64,000 bases of DNA from Microbacterium lemovicicum (lineage in GTDB: Bacteria; Actinomycetota; Actinomycetes; Actinomycetales; Microbacteriaceae). This document shows, in pieces, positions 26,047 to 34,382 of this stretch (its first letter is position 1; each line of letters starts with the position of its first letter). The stretch is from positions 3,100,001 through 3,164,000 of the forward strand of contig NZ_CP031423.1 in assembly GCF_003991875.1 (NCBI RefSeq). The letters are read 5' to 3'. The notes under the pieces are model-generated. The model worked only from the letters and a program-made list of their open reading frames with translations, had not been told where the DNA came from and searched no databases. The translations under genes were made by a program, and so were the position numbers.

Positions 26047-27057
26047 GTGGCGGTCAGCATCCGCGATGTCGCACAGCTCGCCGGCGTCTCCGTGGGCACC
26101 GTCTCGAACGTCCTCAATCGCCCCGAGGAGGTCTCCGCCGACTCGGTCGAGCGGGTCACGAAAGCCATCGACGAACTCGGCTACGTGCGCAACGAGGCGG
26201 CCAGGAAGCTCCGGGCGGGCGTGTCCTCCACCGTCGGATTCGTCGTCCTCAACGGCCAGAACCCGTTCTACAACGACGTCGTGCGCGGAGCGGAGGACGA
26301 GGCGACGAAATCGAGCATCGCGATCCTCTACGGCAACACCGACGAGGACGTCGCGCGGGAGAAGCTCTACATCGACCTCTTCCAGGACCAGCAGGTGCGC
26401 GGGCTGCTGATCGCGCCCTACGGCGACGTGACCTCCCGTCTGCAGAGCCTGCGCGCTGCGGGGATCGCCACTGTGCTCGTCGACCGCTTCAGCGGCGACG
26501 GCCGGTTCTCCTCGGTCTCCGTGGACAGCGTGGCGGGCGGGCGTCTGGCCGTCGAGCACCTCATCGCGACCGGACGCCGACGGATCGCCTTCGTCGGCGG
26601 GCCGTTCGACATGCGCCAGGTGACCGATCGACTCGCCGGAGCGCGTGCTGCGGCCGAGAATGCCGGCGATCAGGTCGACCTCGAAGTGGTCGCGACCTCC
26701 GCGATGACCGTCGACGAGGGGTCCTCCGCGGGCGCCCGCATCCTCGCCCGTCATCCCCGCGACTGGCCCGACGCGCTCTTCGCGTCGAACGACCTGCTCG
26801 CCCTCGGGCTCCTGCAGGCGATCGTCGTCGACGGCCGCGCGCGCGTGCCGGCCGACATCGCCATCATCGGCTTCGACGACATCCCCTTCGCGGGCGCGGC
26901 CGCCGTGCCGCTGTCCTCCATCCGCCAGCCCAGCCGGATGATCGGCCGCACCGCGCTGCGCATCCTCATGGAGGAGGCCGCCGATCCCGACAGCATCCCC
27001 CGCCAGACGGTGTTCCCGCCGGAGCTCATCGTGCGGGCCTCCACCAGCGGCGCCTGA
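26047..27057 (+). CDS. LacI-family regulator of the rhamnose importer
   Basis: A 336-residue LacI-type regulator. The DNA-binding region IRDVAQLAGVSVGTVSNVLN and the hinge RNEAARKLRAG are nearly the same as in the regulator at 14745-15944, so the two are paralogues likely to recognise the same operator. The effector domain keeps GFVVLNGQNPFYNDVVRGAE, RRIAFVGGPFDMRQV and IIGFDDIPFAGA. GTG at 26047 is chosen because GGGAGG lies 5 nt upstream and it aligns with the paralogue's start. Unlike the paralogue it lacks a C-terminal tail. Divergent from the rhamnose importer, with a palindrome between. Confidence 0.89.
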   Translation: MAVSIRDVAQLAGVSVGTVSNVLNRPEEVSADSVERVTKAIDELGYVRNEAARKLRAGVSSTVGFVVLNGQNPFYNDVVRGAEDEATKSSIAILYGNTDEDVAREKLYIDLFQDQQVRGLLIAPYGDVTSRLQSLRAAGIATVLVDRFSGDGRFSSVSVDSVAGGRLAVEHLIATGRRRIAFVGGPFDMRQVTDRLAGARAAAENAGDQVDLEVVATSAMTVDEGSSAGARILARHPRDWPDALFASNDLLALGLLQAIVVDGRARVPADIAIIGFDDIPFAGAAAVPLSSIRQPSRMIGRTALRILMEEAADPDSIPRQTVFPPELIVRASTSGA

Positions 27058-27080
27058 GGGTCGATGAGACCCCGAGACCC

Positions 27081-27623
27081 TCAGAGCCCGCCGGCGCGCA
27101 GCGACAGCCAGTCGGCGTGACGGGCGCGGAACGCCGCCCGCTCCCCCTCGTCGACGAAGAACACGTCGGCCCCGAGGTCGTACGGCGCGTACAGACGGCG
27201 ACGCTCGGGGTCGGCCAGCACGAACAGCGCCCGGCCGTCGAGGGCGAGCCCGAGCAGGTCGTCGAGCGTGGTCGCCCCGACCTCGGCGACGAACAGGTCC
27301 GCGGCGACGCCGGCGCCGCCCGCGTCTTCGGACTCGATCGGGCGCCACGGCTCCGCCTCGGGCAGATGCACCGCCGTCCACCCGGCGGCGCCGTCGCGCG
27401 CCGGCCAGTCCTCGGCGATCACGGTGACCCAGGAGTGCTCGCCGAACAGCTCGGCGATGACGACGCGGTGACGGCGCAGCATCCCGACCCGTCCCTCGCC
27501 GTCGCCGAGCTCCGTGCGCATGCGCACCCAGCGATCGCGCGCGCCGGCACGGAGGCGGTCCCCCATCGGGAGCGCCTCGGGCCACGCGGGGCGCCGGCCG
27601 CGCTCGAGCTCCGCCGATGTCAT
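27081..27623 (-). CDS. uncharacterised DUF3885-like protein
   Basis: A 180-residue soluble protein with no signal peptide or membrane segment. The C-terminal half (DLFVAEVGATTLDDLL, then RRLYAPYDLGADVFF and a final HADWLS) resembles DUF3885-type proteins, whose role is unknown; this assignment is from pattern memory only. Its ATG overlaps the stop of the dehydrogenase by 4 nt, so it is expressed behind it. It is convergent with the LacI gene, 23 nt apart. It is acidic and Trp-containing; no catalytic motif can be named. Confidence 0.7.
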   Translation of the reverse strand: MTSAELERGRRPAWPEALPMGDRLRAGARDRWVRMRTELGDGEGRVGMLRRHRVVIAELFGEHSWVTVIAEDWPARDGAAGWTAVHLPEAEPWRPIESEDAGGAGVAADLFVAEVGATTLDDLLGLALDGRALFVLADPERRRLYAPYDLGADVFFVDEGERAAFRARHADWLSLRAGGL

Positions 27624-28348
27624 CGGCTCGAGTAGCCGCCGTCGATCGGCAGCGAGACACCGGAGATCATCGCGGCGCCGTCGCTCAGGAGGAACACGAT
27701 CGGCGCGGCGATGTCGTCCTCCGTGGCCCAGCGGTGCAGGGGCATCGCGTCGAGGAAGGGGCCCTCGATCTCGGGGCGCCCCCAGTACCAGGCCGACATG
27801 GGCGTCATGACGACGGTCGGGTTCACGCTGTTGACGCGGATGCCGTGACCGCCGAGCTCCAGCGCCGAGACGCGCGTGATGTTGTCCAGCGCCGCCTTCG
27901 ACGAGCCGTACGAGATGTGGCCGCTCAGGGCGACGAGGCTCGCCTGGCTCGAGACGTTGACGATCGCGCCGCCCGTGCCGAGGCGCACCATCTCGCGCGA
28001 CGCGTACTTCGTCACGAGGAGCGAGCCGCGCGCGTTGATGCTCATCACCTTGTCGAAGACGGCGATGTCGGTGTCCATGGGCGTGGCGATCTCGCCGCCC
28101 CAGCCGCCGCAGTTGACGACGCCGTAGAGGTCGCGGCCCTCGATCGCCGCGCGGATCTCGTCCTCGGACTCGAGATCGAACACGATCGGCTCCGCACCGG
28201 TCTCGGCGGCGATCTGCTCGACGCTGTCGGCGGTGCGCCCGGCGGCGAGCACGTCCGCCCCCGCGGCCACGAGATGGCGCACGGTCGCTCCGCCGATCCC
28301 GCCCCCCGCGCCGGTGACGAGGATGGTGCGGCCGTGGAATTCGCTCAT
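27620..28348 (-). CDS. short-chain dehydrogenase, L-xylulose/polyol reductase-like
   Basis: A 242-residue short-chain dehydrogenase. It has the cofactor motif TGAGGGIGGATV, NCGG in place of the usual NNAG, the catalytic Ser (NVSSQASL) and Tyr-x3-Lys (YGSSK), and the C-terminal stretch VNPTVVMTPM that is characteristic of dicarbonyl/L-xylulose reductase (DCXR) relatives, which interconvert ketoses and polyols. The ATG at 28348 opens the canonical Rossmann strand; a longer frame runs upstream but lacks homology. It is divergent from the sugar kinase and importer A operon and shares its operator region, so it likely belongs to the same ketose/polyol regulon. Confidence 0.87.
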   Translation of the reverse strand: MSEFHGRTILVTGAGGGIGGATVRHLVAAGADVLAAGRTADSVEQIAAETGAEPIVFDLESEDEIRAAIEGRDLYGVVNCGGWGGEIATPMDTDIAVFDKVMSINARGSLLVTKYASREMVRLGTGGAIVNVSSQASLVALSGHISYGSSKAALDNITRVSALELGGHGIRVNSVNPTVVMTPMSAWYWGRPEIEGPFLDAMPLHRWATEDDIAAPIVFLLSDGAAMISGVSLPIDGGYSSR

Positions 28349-28451
28349 GGGACGTGCTCTCTTCTCGACGATGAAAGGATGCTGCGCCGTCGGGGATCCG
28401 CAGGAGGAGCCGTGGCCGCGCGTTGACATGCTACCCGCAGAAACACGCTCA

Positions 28452-28465
28452 TGTCGCCGGTGTCA
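28452..28465. promoter_or_regulatory. LacI-type operator A1
   Basis: TGTCGCCGGTGTCA is a near palindrome, flanked on both sides by CA/TG that extend the symmetry. It lies 35 bp upstream of a second copy at 28487 in the gap between the divergent dehydrogenase and kinase genes. Confidence 0.55.
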
Positions 28466-28485
28466 TGGTGCGGATAACAAGGTGC

Positions 28486-28515
28486 TTGACACCGGTGACA
28501 TGCACGGTCTACGTT
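28486..28515 (+). promoter_or_regulatory. promoter of importer A operon with operator A2
   Basis: A perfect -35 TTGACA (28486-28491), 18-bp spacer and TACGTT (28510-28515) form a clear housekeeping promoter. TGACACCGGTGACA (28487-28500) overlaps the -35 and is palindromic except for one pair. The same motif lies at 40511, before the kinase-phosphatase fusion and FGGY kinase genes. Confidence 0.7.
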
Positions 28516-28602
28516 TCAGGGAGATCTTCCCGGGGGCCAGGCTCCCGCACCCGCTTCACAGACGCAGCGATCGACGTTGTCGTCGGCACCCCAGAGGAAA
28601 CC

Positions 28603-29298
28603 ATGATCCGCCCCGACGAGACCTCCCGCATCATCGATGCGGACCTGGCCACACTCGTCCAGCGCGCACGGATGATCGCCGCGGCAGGCGGTCGGAAGGT
28701 CCTCGGCATCACCGGCACCCCTGGGGCCGGCAAGTCCACCGTGTGCGCGGCACTTCAGGACGCCCTCGGCGATGCGGCCGTGCTCGTCGGCATGGACGGC
28801 TTCCACCTCGCCAACGCCGAGCTCATGCGCCTCGGACGGCGCGACCGCAAGGGCGCCCCCGACACCTTCGACGTGCCGGGCTACGTGTCGCTCCTGCGCC
28901 GCCTGCGCGCCGCGGACGAGCCCGTCGTCTACGCCCCCTTCTTCGACCGCTCCCTCGAGGAGTCGATCGGCTCCGCGATCGCCGTTCCCGCCCGCGTCCC
29001 CCTCGTGATCACGGAGGGCAACTACCTCCTCCACGATGAGGACGGATGGGATGCCGTCGCTCCCCTCCTCGACGAGTCCTGGTTCCTCGACGTCGAGGTC
29101 GACGAGCGCCGCCGCCGCCTGGTGGCGCGCCGCGAGTCGTACGGCCACCCCTCGGACGCCGCCGCGGCCTGGGTCGACGACGTCGACGAGCCCAACGCCC
29201 GAGTCGTCGAACCCGCGCGCGAGCGCGCCGACCTCGTCGTGCGCGTCACGATCTCCACCCCTTCCCCGCAGCACACCACACAAGGAGTCCGCTCATGA
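28603..29298 (+). CDS. P-loop sugar/nucleoside kinase (FrcK-like)
   Basis: A 231-residue kinase of the uridine-kinase/phosphoribulokinase fold. Walker A is GTPGAGKST (residues 38-46), followed by GMDGFHLAN with the catalytic Asp, YAPFFDRSLEE and ITEGNYLL, the usual order in the FrcK/YggC group. Such kinases often accompany RbsABC-type importers and phosphorylate the incoming sugar or ribitol-like compound. ATG at 28603 has an AGAGGA site upstream. It starts the importer A operon; its stop overlaps the ATPase start by 4 nt. Substrate unknown; a ketose or polyol is inferred. Confidence 0.86.
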   Translation: MIRPDETSRIIDADLATLVQRARMIAAAGGRKVLGITGTPGAGKSTVCAALQDALGDAAVLVGMDGFHLANAELMRLGRRDRKGAPDTFDVPGYVSLLRRLRAADEPVVYAPFFDRSLEESIGSAIAVPARVPLVITEGNYLLHDEDGWDAVAPLLDESWFLDVEVDERRRRLVARRESYGHPSDAAAAWVDDVDEPNARVVEPARERADLVVRVTISTPSPQHTTQGVRS

Positions 29299-30068
29299 GC
29301 ACCCCACCCGTCCCCGTCCTCCAGGCGCGGGGTCTGTCTCGTCAGTTCGGGCATGTGCGGGCGTTGAACGAGGTCGACTTCGAGGTCTACCCCGGCGAGG
29401 TCACCGCCCTCATCGGCGACAACGGCGCCGGCAAATCCACCCTCGTCAAAGCCCTCTCCGGCAACCTCGCCGTCGACTCCGGCACGATCCTGTTCGACGG
29501 ACAGGAAGTGGACATGTCCACCCCATCAGCCGTGTCCGCGCTCGGCATCGAGACCGTCTACCAGGACCTCGCCCTCGCCCCCCACCTCGACCCCGTCCAG
29601 AACATGTACCTCGGCCGCGAACTGCGCCGCCAGGGCCTGGGCGGCGCACTCGGCTTCATGAAGACCAAAGACATGGCCGCCGCATCCCGCGCCGCGTTCG
29701 ACGACCTCGGCGCCACCGTCCGCTCCCTCACCTCCCCCGTCGGAGAGATGTCCGGCGGACAACGCCAAGCCATCGCCATCGCCCGCGCCGTGCACTGGGC
29801 CTCCCGCGTCGTGTTCCTCGACGAACCCACCGCCGCCCTCGGCGTCCGCCAGACCAAGAACGTCCTGGACACCATCCGCCGCGTCAGCGACAAAGGCATC
29901 GCCGTCGTGTTCATCTCCCACTCCATGCCCCACGTCATCGACGTCTCCGACCGCATCCAAGTCCTCCGACTCGGCACCCGCGTCGCCAACATCAACGCCG
30001 CAGACACCTCGATGGAAGAACTCGTCGGACTCATGACCGGAGCCGTCACCAAGGAGACCCAGCCGTGA
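29295..30068 (+). CDS. ABC importer A, single-domain ATPase (FrcA-like)
   Basis: A 257-residue ATPase with one nucleotide-binding domain: Walker A GDNGAGKST (residues 41-49), Q-loop VYQDLALAP, signature MSGGQRQAIA and Walker B VVFLDEPTAAL. Most RbsA-type sugar ATPases have two fused domains; the single-domain form is typical of FrcA. From 29319 to 30050 the DNA is identical to the inverted copy at 45966-46697; the first 8 codons and the C-terminal TKETQP differ. Inside the shared block AAA and GAA codons are unusually frequent. Start overlaps the kinase stop (ATGA) and the end overlaps the permease GTG. Confidence 0.93.
   Translation: MSTPPVPVLQARGLSRQFGHVRALNEVDFEVYPGEVTALIGDNGAGKSTLVKALSGNLAVDSGTILFDGQEVDMSTPSAVSALGIETVYQDLALAPHLDPVQNMYLGRELRRQGLGGALGFMKTKDMAAASRAAFDDLGATVRSLTSPVGEMSGGQRQAIAIARAVHWASRVVFLDEPTAALGVRQTKNVLDTIRRVSDKGIAVVFISHSMPHVIDVSDRIQVLRLGTRVANINAADTSMEELVGLMTGAVTKETQP
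29319..30050 (+). repeat. inverted repeat 1, ATPase copy A (732 bp)
   Basis: Identical to the reverse complement of 45966-46697 as far as read: both ends were compared base by base and all alternative-frame translations agree. Outside these edges the two operons diverge at once. Confidence 0.9.
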
Positions 30069-31168
30069 GCACCTCGACCTCCCGTCCCTCCAGCACCACG
30101 CCCGCGACGGAGACCGTCGCCATCGGCACCTTCGACGAGCCCAAGACCGGCGTCGTCCGCGGACTGCTGCGCGCCCAGGCCTTCCAGATCTTCCTCGTGC
30201 TGCTGGCCATCATCATCGTCTTCAGCGCCCTGGCGCCGGACACGTTCGCCCAGTGGTCGAACTTCCGGCTCATCATCCAGAACGCGTCGATCCTGGCCGT
30301 GCTCGCCGTGGGCATGACCTACGTCATCACGACGGCCGGCATCGACCTGTCGATCGGCTCGGTGCTCGTCTTCTCCGGCGTCGTCGCGGCCATCACGATG
30401 CGCGCCCTCGGCGGAGAGGGCTGGGGCGTCGCGGCGATCGGCATCGTCGTGTCGATCCTGTCCGGGCTGTTCTGGGGCCTGTTCAACGGCTTCCTCATCG
30501 CCAAGGGCAAGATCCCGCCGCTCATCGTCACGCTGGGAACCCTCGGCATCACCCTCGGCCTGGCGCAGATCATCACGGGCGGCATCGACGTCCGTGAGGT
30601 TCCCGCAGTGCTCACCGACTCGATCGGCTACGGCAACATCTTCGGCACCGTCCCGATGATCTCCGTGATCGCGCTGGTGGTCATCGTCTTCGGCGCCGTC
30701 ATGCTGCGGTTCACCCGCTTCGGCCTCTACACGCTGGCGGTGGGCTCGAGCGAGATCGCCGCCCGCCGCGTCGGCGTGAAGGTGGACAGCCAGCTGATCC
30801 GCGTCTACATGCTCTCCGGCGGACTGGCCGGCCTCGCCGGCATCCTGTCGCTCTCGCAGTTCTCGACCACGGCGATCGCCGGCCAGTCGCAGACGAACCT
30901 CAACGTCATCGCCGGTGTCGTCATCGGCGGCACCTCGCTGTTCGGCGGCGTCGGCACCATCCTGGGCACGGTCGTCGGACTCTTCATCCCGGCCGTCCTG
31001 CAGAACGGGTTCGTCATCACGGGCGTGCAGCCCTTCTGGCAGCAGGTCGCCGTCGGCGCCGTGCTCATCACGGCCGTGTACGTCGACCAGGTCCGCCGTT
31101 CCAGCGCCATGCGGGGCAACCCGCAGGGCCTGTGGAAGAAGTTCGTCAGCGGCGGTCGCCGCGGCTGA
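30065..31168 (+). CDS. ABC importer A, permease (FrcC/RbsC-like)
   Basis: A 367-residue membrane permease with about nine hydrophobic segments; family motifs include ITTAGIDLSIGSVLVFSG, NGFLIAKGKIPPLIVTLGTL and IGGTSLFGGVGT. GTG at 30065 overlaps the ATPase stop (GTGA). It is homologous to the permease at 44800-45882 but with about 50 substitutions by my count, although both neighbouring genes are identical between the two operons. Its Glu codons are all GAG, unlike the flanking identical genes. Substitutions cluster in membrane segments, which could reflect different substrate preference or simple drift. Confidence 0.92.
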   Translation: MSTSTSRPSSTTPATETVAIGTFDEPKTGVVRGLLRAQAFQIFLVLLAIIIVFSALAPDTFAQWSNFRLIIQNASILAVLAVGMTYVITTAGIDLSIGSVLVFSGVVAAITMRALGGEGWGVAAIGIVVSILSGLFWGLFNGFLIAKGKIPPLIVTLGTLGITLGLAQIITGGIDVREVPAVLTDSIGYGNIFGTVPMISVIALVVIVFGAVMLRFTRFGLYTLAVGSSEIAARRVGVKVDSQLIRVYMLSGGLAGLAGILSLSQFSTTAIAGQSQTNLNVIAGVVIGGTSLFGGVGTILGTVVGLFIPAVLQNGFVITGVQPFWQQVAVGAVLITAVYVDQVRRSSAMRGNPQGLWKKFVSGGRRG

Positions 31169-31199
31169 CACAGCAGCCCTCCCCACCAAGCCCTACCAA

Positions 31200-32222
31200 C
31201 AAGAGAAGTGGAATCACGATGAAGTGGAACAAGAAGGTCCTGGCCGTCGCGGTGCTGGGCGCATCAGCGTCCCTCGCCCTGGCCGGCTGCGCGGGCGGCT
31301 CGACGGGCGGCGGTTCCTCCGCCGGTGCCGGCGGGTCCGACGGGTACAAGATCGCGTTCGTGCAGGGCGTCGCGGGAGATGAGTTCTACATCTCCATGCA
31401 GTGCGGCATCGAAGCGGCCGCGAAAGACGCCGGCGCCACGGTCACGGTGCAGGGTCCGGAGAAGTTCGACCCGACCCTGCAGAAGCCGATCGTCGACGCG
31501 ATCGTCGCGTCCAAGCCCGACGCGCTGCTGATCGCCCCCACCGACGTGTCCGCGATGGAAGCACCCATCAAAGCCGCCGCCGACGCGGGCATCAAGGTCG
31601 TCCTGGTCGACACCACCCTGGAAGACCCCTCCATGGCCGTGTCGCAGATCTCCTCCGACAACAAGGGCGGCGGAGCGGCCGCGTTCGACGCGATCAAGGA
31701 AGCCCACCCCGAAGGCGGCAAGGTCCTCGTCGTGTCCGTGGACCCCGGCATCTCCACCACCGACGCCCGCGCCGAAGGATTCGAAGACGCCGTCAAGGGC
31801 GACTCCTCCTTCCAGTCCCTCGGGGTGCAGTACTCCCACAACGAACCCGCCACCGCCGCTGAGATCGTCACCGCCGCCCTCCAGAAAGACCCCGACATCG
31901 TCGGCATCTTCGCCGCGAACCTGTTCGCCGCCGAAGGCTCCGCGACCGGCGTCAAGCAGGCCGGGAAAGACGGCGCCGTGACCATCGTCGGCTTCGACGC
32001 CGGCCCCGCCCAGGTCCAGGCCCTCAAAGCCGGCACCGTCCAGGCCCTCGTCGCCCAGGAACCCGGCACCATCGGCAGCGACGGCGTCGCCCAAGCCCTC
32101 GCCGCACTCAACGGAGAAACCCCCGAAGCCACCATCCAGACCGGCTTCACCATCATCACCAAAGACAACGTCGACGGCGACGCCAAGAACGCCGTCTACC
32201 AATCCACCTGCGGATAACACCC
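31200..32222 (+). repeat. inverted repeat 2, binding-protein copy A (1023 bp)
   Basis: Covers the whole binding-protein gene plus 19 bp upstream and 5 bp downstream. It equals the reverse complement of 43726-44748, with sharp edges on both sides. Confidence 0.92.
31219..32217 (+). CDS. ABC importer A, sugar-binding lipoprotein
   Basis: A 332-residue RbsB/FrcB-type binding protein. The signal peptide ends LALAGC (lipidated Cys24), then a Gly/Ser linker and YKIAFVQGVAGDEFYISMQCG. It is identical, at protein and DNA level, to the product of 43731-44729, so the two importers share one binding specificity. Glu is encoded 12 times by GAA and 3 times by GAG, opposite to the adjoining permease (5 GAG, no GAA). 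A GAGAAG-type ribosome-binding site precedes the ATG. A strong hairpin follows, separating it from the dehydrogenase gene. Ligand not determinable; ketohexose or polyol suspected. Confidence 0.93.
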   Translation: MKWNKKVLAVAVLGASASLALAGCAGGSTGGGSSAGAGGSDGYKIAFVQGVAGDEFYISMQCGIEAAAKDAGATVTVQGPEKFDPTLQKPIVDAIVASKPDALLIAPTDVSAMEAPIKAAADAGIKVVLVDTTLEDPSMAVSQISSDNKGGGAAAFDAIKEAHPEGGKVLVVSVDPGISTTDARAEGFEDAVKGDSSFQSLGVQYSHNEPATAAEIVTAALQKDPDIVGIFAANLFAAEGSATGVKQAGKDGAVTIVGFDAGPAQVQALKAGTVQALVAQEPGTIGSDGVAQALAALNGETPEATIQTGFTIITKDNVDGDAKNAVYQSTCG

Positions 32223-32237
32223 CGCACGCACCAGCCG

Positions 32238-32273
32238 CCCGCGGGCGCCTCTCTCGCCGGAGGCGCCCGCGGG
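32238..32273 (+). terminator. intercistronic hairpin after binding protein A
   Basis: A 14-bp perfect stem (CCCGCGGGCGCCTC and complement) with an 8-nt loop lies between the binding-protein stop and the dehydrogenase start. It may terminate partly or protect the upstream mRNA, letting the binding protein be made in excess. Confidence 0.65.
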
Positions 32274-32296
32274 TTCCATATCTTCCAGGAGCACCC

Positions 32297-33769
32297 ATGA
32301 CCGCGCTGACCGCCGCCGCCCTCGACACCCTCGATGCCGCCGTGGAGGTGCCGGGCTACGACCGCTCCGCGGTCCGCACCCGCATCGTTCACTTCGGCGT
32401 CGGCGGCTTCCACCGCGCGCACGAGGCGATGTTCCTCGACCGAGTGCTCTCCGCGGGCTCCACCGATTGGGGCATCTGCGGCGTCGGCGTCATGCCGGCC
32501 GACCTCGCGATGCGCGACGTGCTCGCCGCGCAGGACGGCCTCTACACGCTGGTCACCACCGCCCCCGACGCGACGACGCGCGCCCGTGTCATCGGCTCCA
32601 TCACCGAGTACCTCTACGCCCCGGACGACCCGGAGGCCGTGCTCGCGAAGCTCGCCGACCCCGAGACGCGCATCGTCTCGCTCACCATCACCGAGGGCGG
32701 CTACGGCGTCGACGACGCGACGGGTGCCTTCGCCCCGCAGGATGCCGCGACCCTCGCCGACCTCGCCGGCTCCCCCGTGCCCGCCAGCGTGCTGGGCTTC
32801 CTCGTCGAGGCGCTGCGGCGTCGCCGCGCCTCAGGCACCGCCCCCTTCACCGTCCTGTCGTGCGACAACATCCAGGGCAACGGGCACGTCGCCCGCACCG
32901 CCGTCCTCGGCTTCGCCGAGCGGAAGGATCCGGAGCTGGCGGCCTGGATCTCCGCCGAGGTCTCCTTCCCCAACTCCATGGTCGACCGCATCACCCCCGT
33001 GACCACCGACGAGACCCGCGCGGAGGTCAGCGACGACTTCGGCATCGAGGACCGATGGCCGGTGCACTCCGAGTCGTTCGAGCAGTGGGTGCTCGAGGAC
33101 GCCTTCCCCCTCGGACGCCCTCCCCTCGAGGAGGTCGGGGTGCAGCTGGTGGACGACGTGGAGCCGTACGAGCTGATGAAGCTCCGGCTCCTCAACGCCT
33201 CGCACCAGGCGATGAGCTACCTCGGCATCCTCTCCGGGGCCACCTTCGTGCACGAGGTCTGCACCGATCCCCTGTTCACGGGCTTCCTCCTCGGCTACAT
33301 GCACGAGGAGGCCATCCCCACCCTCCGCCCCGTCCCCGGCATCGACCTCGACGCGTACTGCGCGCAGCTCATCTCGCGCTTCAGCAGCGAGGCCATCCGC
33401 GACACCCTCGCGCGCCAGGTCGTCGACGGCTCCGACCGTCTGCCCAAGTTCCTCCTCCCCGTCGTGCGCGAGCAGCTCGTCGGCGGCGGCGACATCCGCC
33501 GGTCGGCGCTCGTGCTGGCCGCCTGGGGCGTGTTCCTGGAGGGGCGCACCGAGCAGGGGGATGCCACGCCCGTCGCCGACCGCCGGCTCGACGACCTGCG
33601 GGTCGCCGTGGCGGGCGAGGCGCAGCATCCGGGAGCGCTCCTGGACTACGCCCCGGTGTTCGGCGACCTCGGCGCAGACGAGCGCCTGCGCACCGCGTAC
33701 GTCGAGGCGCGCGCCGCGCTCCGAGCCGACGGTGCGCGCGCGACGATGGCCGCGCTGCGGGACAGCTGA
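32297..33769 (+). CDS. mannitol-2-dehydrogenase family polyol dehydrogenase
   Basis: A 490-residue member of the long-chain mannitol dehydrogenase family (mannitol, fructuronate, altronate and D-arabitol dehydrogenases). N-terminal RIVHFGVGGFHRAHEA is the NAD-binding motif; SFPNSMVDRITP and YELMKLRLLNASHQAM, with the catalytic Lys and Asn/His, mark the active site. The full length fits mannitol 2-dehydrogenase, which oxidises a hexitol to a ketose. It ends importer operon A, so a polyol carried by the importer could be its substrate. ATG at 32297 has CCAGGAGCA upstream. Convergent with the NYN gene, 13 nt apart. Confidence 0.9.
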   Translation: MTALTAAALDTLDAAVEVPGYDRSAVRTRIVHFGVGGFHRAHEAMFLDRVLSAGSTDWGICGVGVMPADLAMRDVLAAQDGLYTLVTTAPDATTRARVIGSITEYLYAPDDPEAVLAKLADPETRIVSLTITEGGYGVDDATGAFAPQDAATLADLAGSPVPASVLGFLVEALRRRRASGTAPFTVLSCDNIQGNGHVARTAVLGFAERKDPELAAWISAEVSFPNSMVDRITPVTTDETRAEVSDDFGIEDRWPVHSESFEQWVLEDAFPLGRPPLEEVGVQLVDDVEPYELMKLRLLNASHQAMSYLGILSGATFVHEVCTDPLFTGFLLGYMHEEAIPTLRPVPGIDLDAYCAQLISRFSSEAIRDTLARQVVDGSDRLPKFLLPVVREQLVGGGDIRRSALVLAAWGVFLEGRTEQGDATPVADRRLDDLRVAVAGEAQHPGALLDYAPVFGDLGADERLRTAYVEARAALRADGARATMAALRDS

Positions 33770-33782
33770 GGTGCCCTGACCG

Positions 33783-34373
33783 TCAGAGGTCCAGGAAGAC
33801 CGCCGGGTCGAACTCCTCGATGGGGATGATGCGCAGACGCGGCAGCGGCGCGTCGAACACGCGTGCGTCGTACTCGAGGTCGAACCGCTCGAGGCCCGCG
33901 AGCGTGTTGTAGCCCGCGTTGCGGAACTCCGAGAAGGCGGCGACGCCGACCCGTCGCGACGGATCGATCAGTGCGGCCACCTCGGGCAGGAAGTCGCCGT
34001 CGTGGCTGACCAGGATGAGGTCCGCGTCGCGGTCGGCGAGGGCCCGGAGCGTCCGCTGGATGGCGATGTCGACGATCTTCTCGTCCTGGCTGCCCGACAG
34101 CGGGACGACGACGTAGTCCATCGCCTTCAGCGCCTGCACGAACGGCAGCGGGATGCCGGCGGAGGCGTTCAGGAAGAACATGCCGCGCGCGGCCTGATGC
34201 CAGGTGCGCTCGGCGAAGGTGACGAGGCGATCCCAGCGGGGACGCTCGTCGGGCTGCGGGCGCCGGTTGAGGATCGAGGAGCCGAGGGTGGCGTCGATGT
34301 TCTCGCCGTCCACCAGCAGCCAGGTCATGCGGTCATCCGAATCCGGCACGGCCGTCCCCCTCCGGTAGGTCAC
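33783..34373 (-). CDS. NYN-domain (LabA/DUF88) putative RNase
   Basis: A 196-residue protein of the NYN/PIN-like nuclease superfamily. The acidic residues expected for metal binding appear in WLLVDGENID, QDEKIVDIAI and LILVSHDGDF. LabA/DUF88 proteins are thought to be ribonucleases, mostly uncharacterised. GTG at 34373 lies 6 nt after a TAGGAT box on the minus strand (34380-34385) and would be leaderless; a GTG at 34349, preceded by GGAGGGGG, is a serious alternative. It stands alone between the dehydrogenase and a MarR gene. Confidence 0.82.
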   Translation of the reverse strand: MTYRRGTAVPDSDDRMTWLLVDGENIDATLGSSILNRRPQPDERPRWDRLVTFAERTWHQAARGMFFLNASAGIPLPFVQALKAMDYVVVPLSGSQDEKIVDIAIQRTLRALADRDADLILVSHDGDFLPEVAALIDPSRRVGVAAFSEFRNAGYNTLAGLERFDLEYDARVFDAPLPRLRIIPIEEFDPAVFLDL

Positions 34374-34382
34374 AGCCGAATC

